Assembly: GCA_029582155.1 (NCBI GenBank)
Contig: CM055895.1
Location: 18,590,787-18,654,786, forward strand
Direction of reading: 5' to 3'
Length of the DNA: 64,000 nt
DNA from: Panopea generosa
Taxonomy: Eukaryota > Mollusca > Bivalvia > Adapedonta > Hiatellidae
Within the stretch, counting starts at the first letter, position 1, and each line of letters begins with the position of its first letter. The notes below the pieces were generated by a model. That model was not told the DNA's origin. It ran no database searches and saw only the letters and a list, made by a program, of their open reading frames with translations. The translations under genes and the position numbers were made by a program. Below, one piece after another: positions 13,061 through 25,878 of the stretch.

Positions 13061-14409
13061 ATGTAGTATCTCTGTGTCAATGAGTGTAAGGTGGTAGGAG
13101 ACAATGCAGTATTTCAGGGTAAGCTTGCTTAAAGTGGTATGAGACAATGCAGTATCTCTGGGTAAGCTTGCTTTATGTGGTAGGAGACAATTCAGTATCT
13201 TTGTGTCAATGGAAATAAAGTAGTAGGAGACAATGAAATATCTTTGTGTCAACGAGAGTTAGGTGGTAGGAGACAATGTAGTATCTCTGTGTCAATGAGA
13301 GTAAGGTGGCAGGAGACAATGCAATATCTCTGTGGCAATGAGAGTAAGGTGGTAGGAGACAATGCAATATCTCTGTGTCATTGAGAGTAAGGTGGTAGGA
13401 GACTATGCAGTATCTTTGTGTCAATGAGATTAAGGTGGTAGGAGACAATGCAGTATCTCTGTGTCAATGAGATTAAGGTGGTAGGAGACTATGCAGTATC
13501 TCTGTGTCAATGAGATTAAGGTGGTAGGAGACCATGCAGTATCTCTGTGTCAATGAGATTAAGGTGGTAGGAGACTATGCAGTATCTCTGTGTCAATGAG
13601 ATTAAGGTTGTAGGAGACAATGCAGTATCTCTGTGTCAATGAGATTAAGGTGGTAGGAGACTATGCAGTATCTCTGTGTCAATGAGATTAAGGTGGTAGG
13701 AGACCATGCAGTATCTCTGTGTCAATGAGATTAAGGTGGTAGGAGACTATGCAGTATCTCTGTGTCAATGAGATTAAGGTTGTAGGAGACTATGCAGTAT
13801 CTCTGTGTCAATGAAATTAAGGTGGTAGGAGACAATGCAGTATCTCTGAAGGTGGTTGGAGACAATGGAGTATCTCTGTGTCAATGAGAGTAAGGTGGTA
13901 GGATACAATGCAGTATCTCTGGGTAAGCTTGCTTAACGTTGTAGGATACAATGCAGTATCTCTGGGTAAGCTTGCTTAACGTTGTAGGAGACAATGCAGT
14001 ATCTCTGGTTAAGCTTGCTTAATATGGTAGGAGACAATTCAATATATTTGTGTCAATGAGAGAAAGGTGGCAGGAGACAATGCAATATCTCTGGATCAGC
14101 TGGTTTAAGGTGGTAGGAGACAATGCAGTATCTCTTGGTAAGCTGATTTAAGGTGGTAGGAGACAATGCAATATCTGTCGATCAGCTGGTTTAAGGTGGG
14201 AGGTAACAATGCAGTATCTCTGGGTCAGCAGGTTTAAAGGAGGAGTACACAATGCAGTATCTCTTGATAAGCTGATTTAAGGTGGTAGGAGACAATGCAG
14301 TATCTCTGGGTAAGCTGGTTTAAGGTGGTAGGAGACAATTCAATATCTTTTTGTCAATGAGAGTAAGGTGGCAGGAGACAATGCAATATCTCTCGATCAG
14401 ATGGTTTAA
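13061..14409. repeat. 43-bp satellite array, first part
   Basis: About 30 copies of a 43-bp monomer of the form ggtggtaggagacaatgcag plus tatctctgtgtcaatgagattaa. Copies at 13,430-13,800 are almost identical, which points to recent expansion. The array is interrupted at TTAA (14406-14409) by an inserted element and resumes at 16148. Confidence 0.95.
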
Positions 14410-16147
14410 AGGCCCATCGCCGGTAGCTCCTACACACAGTATTATAGGCGGGGCTTATCACTAGCAGCCGACAAGTTTACTACAGTTATTTGATAATACT
14501 CATGTCCAACATAAGCTGTAACTACCAACATAGCCATAGAAAATACTGCCTATTGCAAGTTAATACACACTGAATTTCTTGTAAATATAATTGATTGATA
14601 TTATGGAAGTTAATCTAAGCAACAATGTTTATTGTACATGCAGGTTCCTCAGTATTATGGATTAAAATAAAGGTTTCCCCAGATTTAGTACAGCAAACAC
14701 AGCACTCAAATATATTGCAATGGACATCTTATCTGCATGCATAATAAACAAAATTGCTAATTAGATACATCCAATTTACAGTTTCATGCTGGGCTACATA
14801 TAACACATCTCTGGTCATGATCAAAGAGATAAAGTGAAATTATTCGGGTCAAGTGGATTAGTACATTATTTACTGAGAGAGAATGAAACTATTTATGAAA
14901 AATGGTTTATCGTATTTATTATGGACTTATATCAAACAGGCATACATGTTGTAATGAATTGTAAATAAATTGCTTGGACACAAGTAAAGGGCAAACAATT
15001 ATTTGTGAGATAAAACATAAAAAGATTGAAAATACAGAAACCCCTTTAACATAATAGAATGACCCATTCCATTTAGGTTCATAATTTCCCTGGCAAAACT
15101 TACAAATGGAAGAAAATGTGGAAATACTTTGAAGGTTTCGAGGGAACAATTTCGTATATTATTTCATTTATTTGATTATAACGAGTGTGATTTCAAGATC
15201 ATTTAGTTACACCAGACTGGTCAATTAATGTTGATGAAAATAACTATAGTTAGACACAGAACTTAAAGGAATATTTATTGTCAGATGGCATTCAGGACAA
15301 AATTTGAGGCACAGATGGGGAAAGTGGGGAAGTGATTGATGCTGATGATGATGATGATGAAAATAAATACATTCCTGTAGAACAGTGATGGATATTGTTT
15401 CATGTCCGTTAATAACATTTCAACATCAGTTTTGGCTAGGTGAATTTTCATTTCCTAATCAAAGAAACAGTCATTTACCAAAACGTAGGCTAGATACAGA
15501 AAATACTGGAATTTGTTTACAAATGTAGGAGTTTGGTTCCTACTTAATTATGTAAGAAAAAAAGCAAAGAATATTGAATCAACCAAGATCTAAATTATGC
15601 CAAGTTATGTTTTGAACCTAGTTCATGGTTCATACACAAACATCCAATGCCACCTATATAGCACTAAGTGGTTTTCATTGAAGGCTGAAATATAAGAACT
15701 GTAAAAACAATAAAATGACATTTATTTGCTTAAAAATTTTTTTTTCCAAAAGCAAGCTATTGTGAATTATGGGATTCAGAATAATGATCAAACAAGGTTA
15801 GTGTGAATGGTTACTTATTTGCATCCAAATAAAAAAGCATGTATGCATGTATCTAAGATAAGCCATAAACTATAATGTATAATCATTTGTTTATAATATG
15901 AAAAAGGCAGATATATTATGAAGATTAATCTTCATAAACATGTAATTCACAAACTGAAAGTCAAACACATTATTCTACTCTGAGAAAGCCAAAGTATGTC
16001 CCTACAACTGTACTTCTTTTTGAAAATAATGACAACTTTGTTTCTATGTTTTACAGAAAAACATCTCCCAGTTCAACATTGTTGTAAGAAAGTGCCACCA
16101 TTTGAAATTAGGCTCCTCCCATTTCATTAGATAGAAAAGTTGGGGGT
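14410..16147. mobile_element. 1.74-kb TTAA-flanked insertion in the satellite
   Basis: The array monomer is cut at TTAA: TTAA at 14406-14409 and again at 16148-16151. Removing the insert and one TTAA restores an ordinary monomer (cagatggtttaaggttggagg). The ends read aggcccatcgccgg and gaaaagttgggggt; the right end resembles the element ending at 3587. No frame with recognisable transposase motifs is present. A short acidic run (DADDDDDE) near 15,330-15,370 is too little to call. This is probably a non-autonomous TTAA-targeting (piggyBac-type) element; the superfamily is inferred from the target only. Confidence 0.75.
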
Positions 16148-19100
16148 TTAAGGTTGGAGGACACAATGCAGTATCTCTGGGTCAGCTGGTTAAAGGTGGT
16201 AGGAGACAATGCAATATATCTGTGTCAATGAGAGTAAGGTGGTAGGAGGCAATGCAGTATCTCTGGGTCAGCTGGTTTAAGGTGGTAGGAGACAATGCAG
16301 TTTCTATGGATTAGCTGGTTTAAGGTGGGAGGAGACAATGCAGTTTCTCTGGCTCAGCTGGCTTAATATGGTAGGAGACTGCGTCTGCTGGTTTAAGGTG
16401 GTAGGAGACAATGCAGTACCTCTGGGTAAGCTGATTTAAAGTGGTAGAAGACAACGCAGTATCTTTGGGTAAGGTTGCTTAAGACGGAAGGAGACAATGC
16501 AGTATCTCTGGATCACACGGTAAACGGCAGTAGGAGACAATGCAAAATTCTGGATCAGCTGATTTCAGGCAGTAGAAGACAATACAGTTTCTCTTGATCA
16601 CACGGTTTACGGCAGAAGGAGACAATGCAATATCTCTGGATCAGCTGATTTCAGGCGGTAGAATACAATGCAGTATCTCTGGATCACACGGTAAACGGCA
16701 GTAGGAGACAATGCAATATTCTGGATCAGCTGATTTCAGGCAGTAGAAGACAATACAGTATCTCTGGATCACACGGTTTACGGCAATAGGAGACAATGCA
16801 ATATTCTGGATCAGCTGATTTCAGGCAGTAGAAGACAATACAGTATCTCTGGATCACACGGTTTACGGCAATAGGAGACAATGCAATATTCTGGATCAGC
16901 TGATTTCAGGCAGTAGAAGACAATACAGTATCTCTGGATCACACGGTTTACGGCAGTAGGAGACAATGCAATATTCTGGATCAGCTGATTTCAGGCAGTA
17001 GAAGACAATACAGTATCTCTGGATCACACGGTTTACGGTAATAGGAGACAATGCAATATCTCTGGATCACACGGTTTACGGCAATAGGAGACAATGCAGT
17101 ATCTCTGGATCAGCTGATTTAAGGCCACATGAGATGATGCAGCATCGCTGGATCAAACGGTTTGGAGCAATGCAATATTTCTCGGTCAGCTGATTTAAGG
17201 TGGTAGGAAGGAATGCAATATTTCTCGGTCAGCTGATTTAAGGTGGTAGGAAGGAATGCAATATTTCTCGGTCAGCTGATTTAAGGTGGTAGGAAGGAAT
17301 GCAATGTTTCTCGGTCAGCTGATTTAAGGTGGTAGGAAGGAATGCAATATTTCTCAGTCAGCTGATTTAAGGTGGTAGGAAGGAATGCAATATTTCTCGG
17401 ACAGCTGATTTAAGGTGGTAAGGCGCAATGCAATACTTCTCGGTCAGCTGATTTAAGGTGGTAGGAAGGAATGCAATATTTCTCGGTCAGCTGATTTAAG
17501 TTGTTAAGGAGGAATGCAATACTTCTCGGTCAGCTGATTTAAGGTGGTAGGAAGGAATGCAATATTTCTCGGACAGCTGATTTAAGGTGGTAAGAAGCAA
17601 TGCAATATTTCTCGGTCAGCTGATTTAAGTTGTTAAGGAGGAATGCAATACTTCTCGGTCAGCTGATTTAAGGTGGTAGGAAGGAATGCAATATTTCTCG
17701 GACAGCTGATTTAAGGTGGTAAGGAGCAATGCAATATTTCTCAGTCAGCTGATTTAAGGTAGTAAGGAGCAATGCAATATTTCTCGGTCAGCTTATTTAA
17801 GTTGTTAAGGAGGAATGCAATACTTCTCGGTCAGCTGATTTAAGGTGGTAGGAAGGAATGCAATATTTCTCAGTTAGCTGATTTAAGGTGGTAAGGAGCA
17901 ATGCAATATTTCTCGATCAACTGATTTAAGGTGGTAAGGAGGAATGCAATTTTTCTCGGTCAGCTGATTTAAGGTGGAAGGGAGGAATGCAATATTTCTC
18001 AGTCAGCTGATTTAAGGTGGCAGGGAGGAGTGCAATATTTCTTGGTCAGTTGATTTAAGGTGGTAGGGAGGAATGCAATATTTTCGGTCAGCTGATTTAA
18101 GGAAGTAGGGAGCAATGTAATATTTCTCGGTCAGCTGGCTTAAGGTGGTAGGGGACAATGCAGTATCTGTGGATCACAAGGTTTACGGTAGTAGGAGACA
18201 ATGCAGTATCTCTGGGTCAGCTTGTTTAAGGTGGTAGGAGACATTGCAGCATGTTTGATCACATGGTTTAAGGTAGTAGGAGACAATGCAATATCTCTGG
18301 GTCAGCTGACTTAAGGCCGTTGGAGACAATGTAGCATATCTGGATCACACTGTTTAAGGTAGGAAGAGACAATGCAGTATCTCTGGGCCAGCTGGCTTAA
18401 TGTGGTAGGAGACGATGCAGTATCTCTGAGTCTGTTGGTTTAAGGTGGTAGGAGACAATGCAGAATCTCTGTGTCATCTGGCGTAAGGTTGTAGAAGACA
18501 ATGCAGTATCTCTGAGTCAGCTAATTTATGTTGGTAAGAGACAATGAAGTATCTCTCGGTCAGCTGGTTTAAGGTAATAGGAGACAATGCAGTATCTCTG
18601 TGCTGGCTGGCTTAAGGTGGTAGGAGACAATACAGCATCTCTGGATTAGACGGTTTAAGGAGGTAGGAGACAATGCAGTTTCTCTGTGTCATCTGGTTTA
18701 AGGTGGTAGGAGACAATGCAGTATCTCGATCATCTGGCTTAAGGTGGTCGGGGCAATGCAGTATCTCTCGGTCATCTGGCTTAAGGTGGTAGGAGACAAT
18801 ACAGTATATCTGGGTAAGCTGGCTTAAGATGGTAGGAGACAATGAATTATCTCTTGATCAGCTGAATTAATGTGGAAGGAGACAACGCAATACCTTTGTT
18901 TCTACTGGTTTAAAGTGGTAGGAGACAAGCAGTATCAGTGGATCAGCTGATTTAAGGGGGTTAGAGACAATGCAGTATCCCTATGTTAGCTAGCTTAAGG
19001 TGATAGAAGACAATGGAGTATCCTTGGGTCAGCTGGTTTAATGTGGTTGGATACAATGCTGTATCTCTGTGTCAGCTAGTTTAGGGTTGTAGGAGACAGT

Positions 19101-19835
19101 GCAGTATCCCAGGAACAGCTGGCTTATGGTGGTAGGAGACAATACAGTATCTCTGGATCAGACGGTTTAATGTAGAAAGAGACAATCCAATTTCTCTGGG
19201 TCAACTGGTTTAAGGTGTTAGGAGACAATGCATTATCTCTGGGTAAGCTGGCTTAAGATGGTGGGGACAAAGCAATATATCGTGATCAACTGGATTAACG
19301 TGGTAGGAGACAATGCAGTATTTTTATTTCTGATGGTTTAAGGCAGTAGGAGACAATGCAGTATCTCTGGGTCAGCTGATTAAAGGTGGTAGGAGACAAT
19401 GCAGTATCCCTGAGTAAGCTGGTTTAAGGTGGTTGGGAACAATGCAATATCACTGCGTCAGCTAGTTTAAGGTCGTAGGAGACAATGCAGTATTTTTGGG
19501 ACAGCTGGTTTAAGGTTGTAGGAGACAATGCAGTATATTTGGGTCATCTTGTTCAAGGTGGTAGGAAACAATGCAGTATCTCTGGATCGGCTGGTTTATG
19601 GTGGTAGGAGACAATACATTATCTCTTGGTCAGCTGGTTTCCGGTGATAGGAGACACTGAAGAACATATAGATAAGCTGGTTTAAGTTGATAGGAGACAA
19701 TACAGTATCTCTGCGTAACCTAGTTTAAGATGGTTGGAGGCACTGTGTTAGCTGACTTAAGGAGGTAGGCAACAATCCAGTATCTCTGGAGCAGCCGACA
19801 TCAGTTGGTAGGAGACAATTCAACATCTCTGGATC
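16148..19835. repeat. 43-bp satellite array, second part
   Basis: Continuation of the 43-bp array in several subtypes. 16,480-17,100 has a dimeric form of about 85 bp alternating gatcacacggtttacggc and gatcagctgatttcaggc. 17,170-18,130 is a homogeneous run of gatttaaggtggtaggaagg plus aatgcaatatttctcggtcagct. 18,130-19,835 is a mixed, more divergent zone. No coding sense. Confidence 0.95.
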
Positions 19836-19929
19836 AAACCACAACTACTATAAACCATTTTGTTTTTAAGCGCTAGAATCATGTTACCGTGGGAAAAAGA
19901 GGCGTAACTGTGTAGTGAGATGTTTACAC

Positions 19930-22890
19930 GTATTTCATGTACCCCTGTTTATCTCTACTATCATTGCAATATTTATTTCCCAGTTTACACCTTATATCAC
20001 TGTGATACTCATTTCCCTGTTTACACTTACTATCATTGTGATATTCATTTCCCTGTTTACATCTACTGTCATTGTAATAATCATGTACCTGTTAACATAT
20101 ACTATCATCGTGATATTCATTTCCCTGTTTACACCTTCTATCATTGTGATATTAATTTCCCTGTTTACACCTTCTATCAGTGTGATATTAGTTTCCCTGT
20201 TTACACCTTTTATCACTGTGATAATCATTTCCCTGTTAACACTTATAATCATTTTGATATTTATTTCCCTGTTTACACCTACAATCATTGTGACATGCAC
20301 TTCCCTATTTACACCTTATCACTGTGGCATTCATTGCTCTGTTTACACCTACATGTCCTATACTTGTGACATTCATTTCCCTGTTGACACCTACTATCAT
20401 TGTGATATTTATTTCCCTGTTTACACTTCTGTCATTGTAATATTTATATACCTGTTAACACCTACTGTCATTGTAATATTTATATACCTGTTAACACCTA
20501 CTATCATTGTGATATTATTTCTCTGCTTACACTTACTATCATTGTGATATTCATTCATTGTTGACACCTTATATCAGGATATTCATTTCCTTATTTACAC
20601 CTTTTATCACTGTGATATTCATTTCCCTGTTTACATCTACTGTCATTGTAATATTCATGTACCTGTTAACATATACTATCATCGTGATATTCATTTCCCT
20701 GTTTACACCTTCTATCATTGTGATATTAATTTCCCTGTTTACACCTTCTATCAGTGTGATATTCATTTCCCTGTTTACACCTTTTATCACTGTGATAATC
20801 ATTTCCCTGTTAACACTTATAATCATTTTGATATTTATTTCCCTGTTTACACCTACAATCATTGTGACATGCACTTCTCTATTTACACCTTATCACTGTG
20901 GCATTCATTGCTCTGTTTACACCTAAATGTACTATAATTGTGACATTCATTTCCCTGTTTACACCTACTATCATTGTAATATTTATTTCCCTGTTTACAC
21001 TTACTGTCATTGTAATATTTATATACCTGTTAACACCTACTGTCATTGTAATATTTATATACCTGTTAACACCTACTATCATTGTGATATTATTTCTCTG
21101 CTTACACTTACTATCATTGTGATATTCATTCATTGTTGACACCTAATATCAGGATATTCATTTCCTTATTTACACCTTTTATCATTGTGATATTCATTTC
21201 CCTGTTTACATCTACTGTCATTGTAATATTCATGTACCTGTTAACATATACTATCATCGTGATATTCATTTCCCTGTTTACACCTTCTATCATTGTGATA
21301 TTAATTTCCCTGTTTACACCTTCTATCAGTGTGATATTTATTTCCCTGTTTACATCTTTTATCACTGTGATAATCATTTCCCTGTTAACACTTATAATCA
21401 TTTTGATATTTATTTCCCTGTTTACACCTACAATCATTGTGACATGCACTTCCCTATTTACACCTTATCACTGTGGCATTCATTGCTCTGTTTACACCTA
21501 AATGTACTATAATTGTGACATTCATTTCCCTGTTTACACCTACTATCATTGTGATATTCATTTCCCTGTTTACATCTACTGTCATTGTAATATTCATGTA
21601 CCTGTTAACATATACTATCATCGTGATATTCATTTCCCTGTTTACACCTTCTATCATTGTGATATTAATTTCCCTGTTTACACCTTCTATCAGTGTGATA
21701 TTCATTTCCCTGTTTACACCTTTTATCACTGTGATAATCATTTCCCTGTTAACACTTATAATCATTTTGATATTTATTTCCCTGTTTACACCTACAATCA
21801 TTGTGACATGCACTTCCCTATTTACACCTTATCACTGTGGCATTCATTGATCTGTATACACCTAAATGTACTATAATTGTGACATTCATTTCCTTGTTTA
21901 CACCTACTATCATTGTGATATTTATTTCCCTGTTTACACCTACTATCATTGTAATATTTATATACCTGTTAACACCTACTGTCATTGTAATATTTATATA
22001 CCTGTTAACACCTACTATCATTGTGATATTATTTCTCTGCTTACACTTACTATCATTGTGATATTCATTCATTGTTGACACCTAATATCAGGATATTCAT
22101 TTCCTTATTTACACCTTTTATCACTGTGATATTCATTTCCTTGTTTACACCTACTATCATTTTGATATTTATTTCCCTGTTTACACTTACTATCATTGTT
22201 ATATTCATTTATTGTTTACACCTAATATCAGAATATTTATTTCCTCATTTACACTTTTTATCATTGTGATATTCATTTCCCTGCTTACACCTACTATTAT
22301 TGTGATATTCATTTCCCTGTTTACACTTACTATCATTGTGAAATGCATTTCTCTGTTTAAACCTTATACCACTGCAATATTCATTTGTCTGTTTACACTT
22401 AGTTTCATTGTGATATTCATTTCTCTGTTTACACCTACTATTATTGTGAAATGCATTTCTCTGTTTATACCTTATACCACTGCAATATTTATTTGTCTGT
22501 TTACACCTACTATCATTTTGATATTTATTTGTCTATTTACACCTACTATCATTGTGATATTCATTTCTTTATTTACACCTACTATCATTGTGAAATGCAT
22601 TTCTCGGTTTATACCTTATACCACTGCGATATTTATTTGTCTGTTTACAACTTCTATCATTTTGATATTTATTTGTCTGTTTACACTTACTATCGTTTTG
22701 TTATTTATTTCCCTGTTTACAATTACTATCATTTTGTGATATATTTCTTTATGCACCTGTCATTATGACATTTAATTCCCTGCTAGCACCTAATACCATT
22801 GTGCCAGTAATGTTTCTATGCACCTGTCATTATGACATTCAGTTACCTGTTAGCACCTTCTACCATTGTGCCATTCATTTCTCTAAGCTT
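19930..22890. repeat. 36-bp satellite with about 575-bp higher-order repeats
   Basis: Monomer of 36 bp (12 codons), approximately ccctgtttacacctactatc plus attgtgatattcattt. A marker variant (cctaaatgtactataattgtgac) occurs at about 20,925, 21,500 and 21,864, and another (caggatattcatttccttat) at about 20,576, 21,151 and 22,090. The 575-bp spacing shows blocks of about 16 monomers copied as units. Long hydrophobic open frames on both strands are translated monomers. The end (22,740-22,890) is degenerate. Confidence 0.95.
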
Positions 22891-22907
22891 TAACATTCAC
22901 TTTCAGA

Positions 22908-23398
22908 TTACGATATCTGCCATACCGATGGTATGAATATATACTCAGTATCTGTTTAAAGATTACGATATCTGACATATAACGATATCTGACATACCGA
23001 TGGTATGAATATATACTCAGTATCTGTTTACAGATAACGATATCTGACATACCGATGGTATGAATATATACTCAGTATCTGTTTACAGACTACGATATCT
23101 GCCATACCGAGGTATGAATATATAAACAGTATCTGTTTACAGAATTCGATATCTGCCATACCAATGGTATGAATATATACTCAGTATCTGTTTACAGATT
23201 ACGATATCTGCCATACCGATTGTATGAATATATACGCAGTAGCTGTTTACAGATTACGATATCTGACATACCAATGGTATGAATATATACGCAGTATCTG
23301 TTTACAGATCACGATATCTGCCATACCGATGGTATGAATATAAACGCAGTATCTGTTTACAGACTACGATATCTGACATACCGATGGTATGAATATAT
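22908..23398. repeat. 55-bp satellite
   Basis: About nine copies of a 55-bp monomer containing acgatatctgacataccgat and ggtatgaatatatactcagt. Each monomer carries the small palindromes cataccgatggtatg and gatatc. Confidence 0.95.
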
Positions 23399-23585
23399 AA
23401 AGATGTGAAAGAAGAAATCGAAATGAAATCTTTATAAAATCAATCAATTTAATGCAAACAAATAATTCAATACATAATTTAATTCAATTAAAAACTTTGA
23501 TCGTTTTTTATACAAGTGCCTTATGGTGTTCTTTGCTAATTAATTGTTCTCTCATTGCTCATAATTTTACGTTTTGTTTCGAAAC

Positions 23586-23591
23586 TTTATT
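23586..23591 (-). promoter_or_regulatory. poly(A) signal of minus-strand gene
   Basis: AATAAA on the minus strand, about 72 bases downstream of the stop codon ending the exon at 23663. The distance suits a short 3' untranslated region. Confidence 0.55.
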
Positions 23592-23662
23592 AAAACAGAT
23601 GGATTTAACACTTTTTTGATTTCCAAATATCCATCCGAATGTAAACACTCCGTTATAAATAT

Positions 23663-23871
23663 CTACTCGTCCTGGTCTTGTTTGCGCACACAACAAGAAA
23701 ATGTTTTCTTCCAGGTATTTCTAGTGCTTGTTTTCTCCAGCAGTGGTTGGTCTCTTTGAATATAGGTCAAATGACGATGAAGGCTCTGCCGCCCCCTGTT
23801 TACAAGACCACGCGCGGTAGACATGATCATGTTGAACAGTAACGTGCCTTTTATGGCAGAGTTGTTTCTTT
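23663..23871 (-). CDS. putative terminal exon of the giant-exon gene
   Basis: A minus-strand acceptor with a pure T tract (tttttttttcag) ends at 23872. From 23871 the frame is open for about 69 codons to a stop at 23663. The peptide is basic, with RNNSAIKGTLLFN near the start and KKTFSCCVRKQDQDE at the C-terminus, and is less AT-biased than its surroundings. A canonical AATAAA follows downstream. The first two bases complete a codon, so the exon needs a phase-1 donor. Both the exon at 27983-28153 and the giant exon at 30000-38144 end in phase 1. I do not recognise the protein family. An independent small gene starting at an internal Met (MIMSTARG) is the alternative. Confidence 0.5.
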
Positions 23872-23889
23872 CTGAAAAAAAAATTCCAA

Positions 23890-24347
23890 TAATGTGGCAT
23901 ATTCTAATATATCGTAACAATGTGGCATATTCTAACATATCCAACAATGTGGCATATTCTAATATATCCAATAATGTGGCATATTCTAATATATCCAATA
24001 ATGTGGCATATTCTAATATATCCAACAATGTGGCATATTCTAATATATCCAATAATGTGGCATATTATAATATATCGTAACAATGTGGCATATTCTAACA
24101 TATCCAACAATGTGGCATATTCTAATATATCGTAACAATGTGGCATATTCTAATATATCGTAACAATGTGGCATATTCTAATATATCCAACAATGTGGCA
24201 TATTTTAATATATCGTAACAATGTGGCATATTGTAATATATCGTAACAATGTGGCATATTCTAATGTATCCAACAATGTGGCATATTTTAATATATCCAA
24301 CAATGTGGCATATTTTAATATATCGTAACAATGTGACATATTCTAAT
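23890..24347. repeat. 27/28-bp minisatellite, left block
   Basis: About 16 copies of caatgtggcatattctaata plus tatccaa (27 bp) or tatcgtaa (28 bp). It continues at 24767-24980 after an inserted repeat element. The 9-codon period gives open frames (YSNISNNVA) that are not genes. Confidence 0.95.
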
Positions 24348-24766
24348 GAATAGGGTTTTACGGCGTACCAACGCATTATAGGTTATTCGACGCCAACAGG
24401 AAGGAAGGTTCCAGGTTCACTCTACATTTACAAAAACAACAAATTAACATACAGATTTAAAAAAAAATACACCAACAAATGAATATGCAGAATGAACCTA
24501 GAACCTTGATACTTGCAGAACTGCAGAGTTTCAGCAGATTCTATCGTATTACTCAAATTGTCACTTCTTACGACATGTATGAGCAACAGTGGTCCTATTC
24601 TTGCCATCACTCATATGGCTCCCTGAAACCACACAGGGGTTGATAATTTAACCACAATACTGAACATGACAAAAAATGATAAAATGAACATGACACCCAT
24701 TCGGAGGATTCCTACCCCTCTGCAGAGATCGGCAGTGATTCTATTCTTAGCCGGAACCACACAGGC
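24348..24766. mobile_element. 415-bp interspersed repeat, copy 1, with 16-bp target duplication
   Basis: The 27-bp minisatellite is split by this segment, and tgtgacatattctaat is repeated exactly at 24332-24347 and 24767-24782. The variant gac (not ggc) is shared by just these two monomers among those I checked, as a target-site duplication would produce. The inside starts near gggttttacggcgtacc and ends near ttagccggaaccacac. An inverted, diverged copy lies at 25465-25878. A 16-bp duplication suggests retroposition; no coding region is visible. Confidence 0.8.
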
Positions 24767-24980
24767 TGTGACATATTCTAATATATCCAACAATGTGGCG
24801 TATTCTAATATATCCAACAATGTGGCATATTCTAATATATCCAACAATGTGGCATATTCTAATATATCCAACAATGTGGCATATTCTAATATATCCAACA
24901 ATGTGGCATATTATAATATATCCAACAATGTGGCATATTCTAATATATCCAACAATGTGGCATATTCTAATATATTGTAA
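24767..24980. repeat. 27-bp minisatellite, right block
   Basis: About eight copies of the monomer seen at 23890-24347. It was separated from that block by the inserted 419-bp element. Confidence 0.95.
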
Positions 24981-25129
24981 TATGCTTCTTAAAGGATCTT
25001 ACACGAGTGCTCATTTTTATAGAATTTACTACATATACTATATAGGACCTTGCCGAAGACAAATCAATTCTTTATGTCTTCCCTTACCCCTCCAAATAAA
25101 TTGTGAGCATACAATATATATATACAATA

Positions 25130-25300
25130 CAGTAAAACCTGTCTTAAGCAGCCAGTCAGTGGAAGGAGCAAAAGTGTCCTTTTAAGACAAATGGTTGCTT
25201 GATACAGGTAACTGAAAGCATAGAAAAGGGGAAAAATGAATATGGCTGCTTAAGACAAGTGGCTGCTTAATAGAGGTGACCACTTACACAGGTTTTACTG
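25130..25300. mobile_element. TA-flanked MITE, copy 1 (171 bp)
   Basis: Starts cagtaaaacctg and ends caggttttactg, a perfect 12-bp terminal inverted repeat flanked by TA on both sides (25128-25129, 25301-25302). The interior is itself near-palindromic: cttaagcagcc and ggctgcttaag. A related copy is at 26961-27135. TA duplication fits the Tc1/mariner/pogo group; no transposase is present. Confidence 0.85.
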
Positions 25301-25464
25301 TATATTGTCTCTGCAACCCCTAATTAGGTAAAAGAGGACATTTTAGCGCCCTTGGTCATGTGGTCTCTATAAAACTATTTCCAGTAATTATTATTTATAT
25401 CATATTTATTATTACATGTATCAGTATCATTTTAATTATTACTCTTATTATTTTAAGGCTCATT

Positions 25465-25878
25465 TGGTTCCGGCTAAGAATAGAATCACTATCAATCAGC
25501 TGCAGAGGGGTAGGAATCCTCCGAATGGGTGCCATGTTTATTTTATCATTTTTTGTCATGTTCACTATTATGGTTAACTTACCAACCCCTGTGTGGTTCC
25601 GGGGAGCCATATGAGTGATGGCAAGAATAGAATCACTGTTGCTCATGCGTGTCGCAGGAAGTGACACTTTGAGCATTATGATTGCTGAAACTCTGCAGTT
25701 CTGCAGTATCAAGGTTCTAGGTTCATTATACATATTCAATTGTTGATGTATATTTTTAATCTGCATGTTAATTTGTTGTTTTTTTACATGTAGAGTAAAC
25801 ATGGACTCTTTCTTCCTGTTAGCGTCGAATAACCTATAATGTGTTGGTACGCTGTAAAACCTCATTCATTCATTCATT
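25465..25878 (-). mobile_element. 415-bp interspersed repeat, copy 2 (inverted)
   Basis: Reverse-complement match over nearly its whole length to 24348-24766. Shared blocks include the ggttccggctaagaatagaatc region, the aggaatcctccgaatggg region and the cgaataacctataatg region. On the plus strand it ends in a short (ATTC)n run (cattcattcattcattc), which could be a retroposon tail. The two copies make a large inverted repeat with a spacer of about 700 bp. Confidence 0.8.

Noticed and set aside
14919-15149. 76-codon ORF in the TTAA element as a transposase remnant
   Set aside because: A Cys-containing stretch is present, but no catalytic motif or consistent frame supports a transposase.
19915-22768. 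Hydrophobic repeat ORFs resembling multi-pass membrane proteins
   Set aside because: They are translations of the 36-bp satellite (12-codon period), open on both strands.
22908-23398. CRISPR-like regular repeats
   Set aside because: The repeats are contiguous 55-bp tandem monomers with no unique spacers, in eukaryotic DNA.
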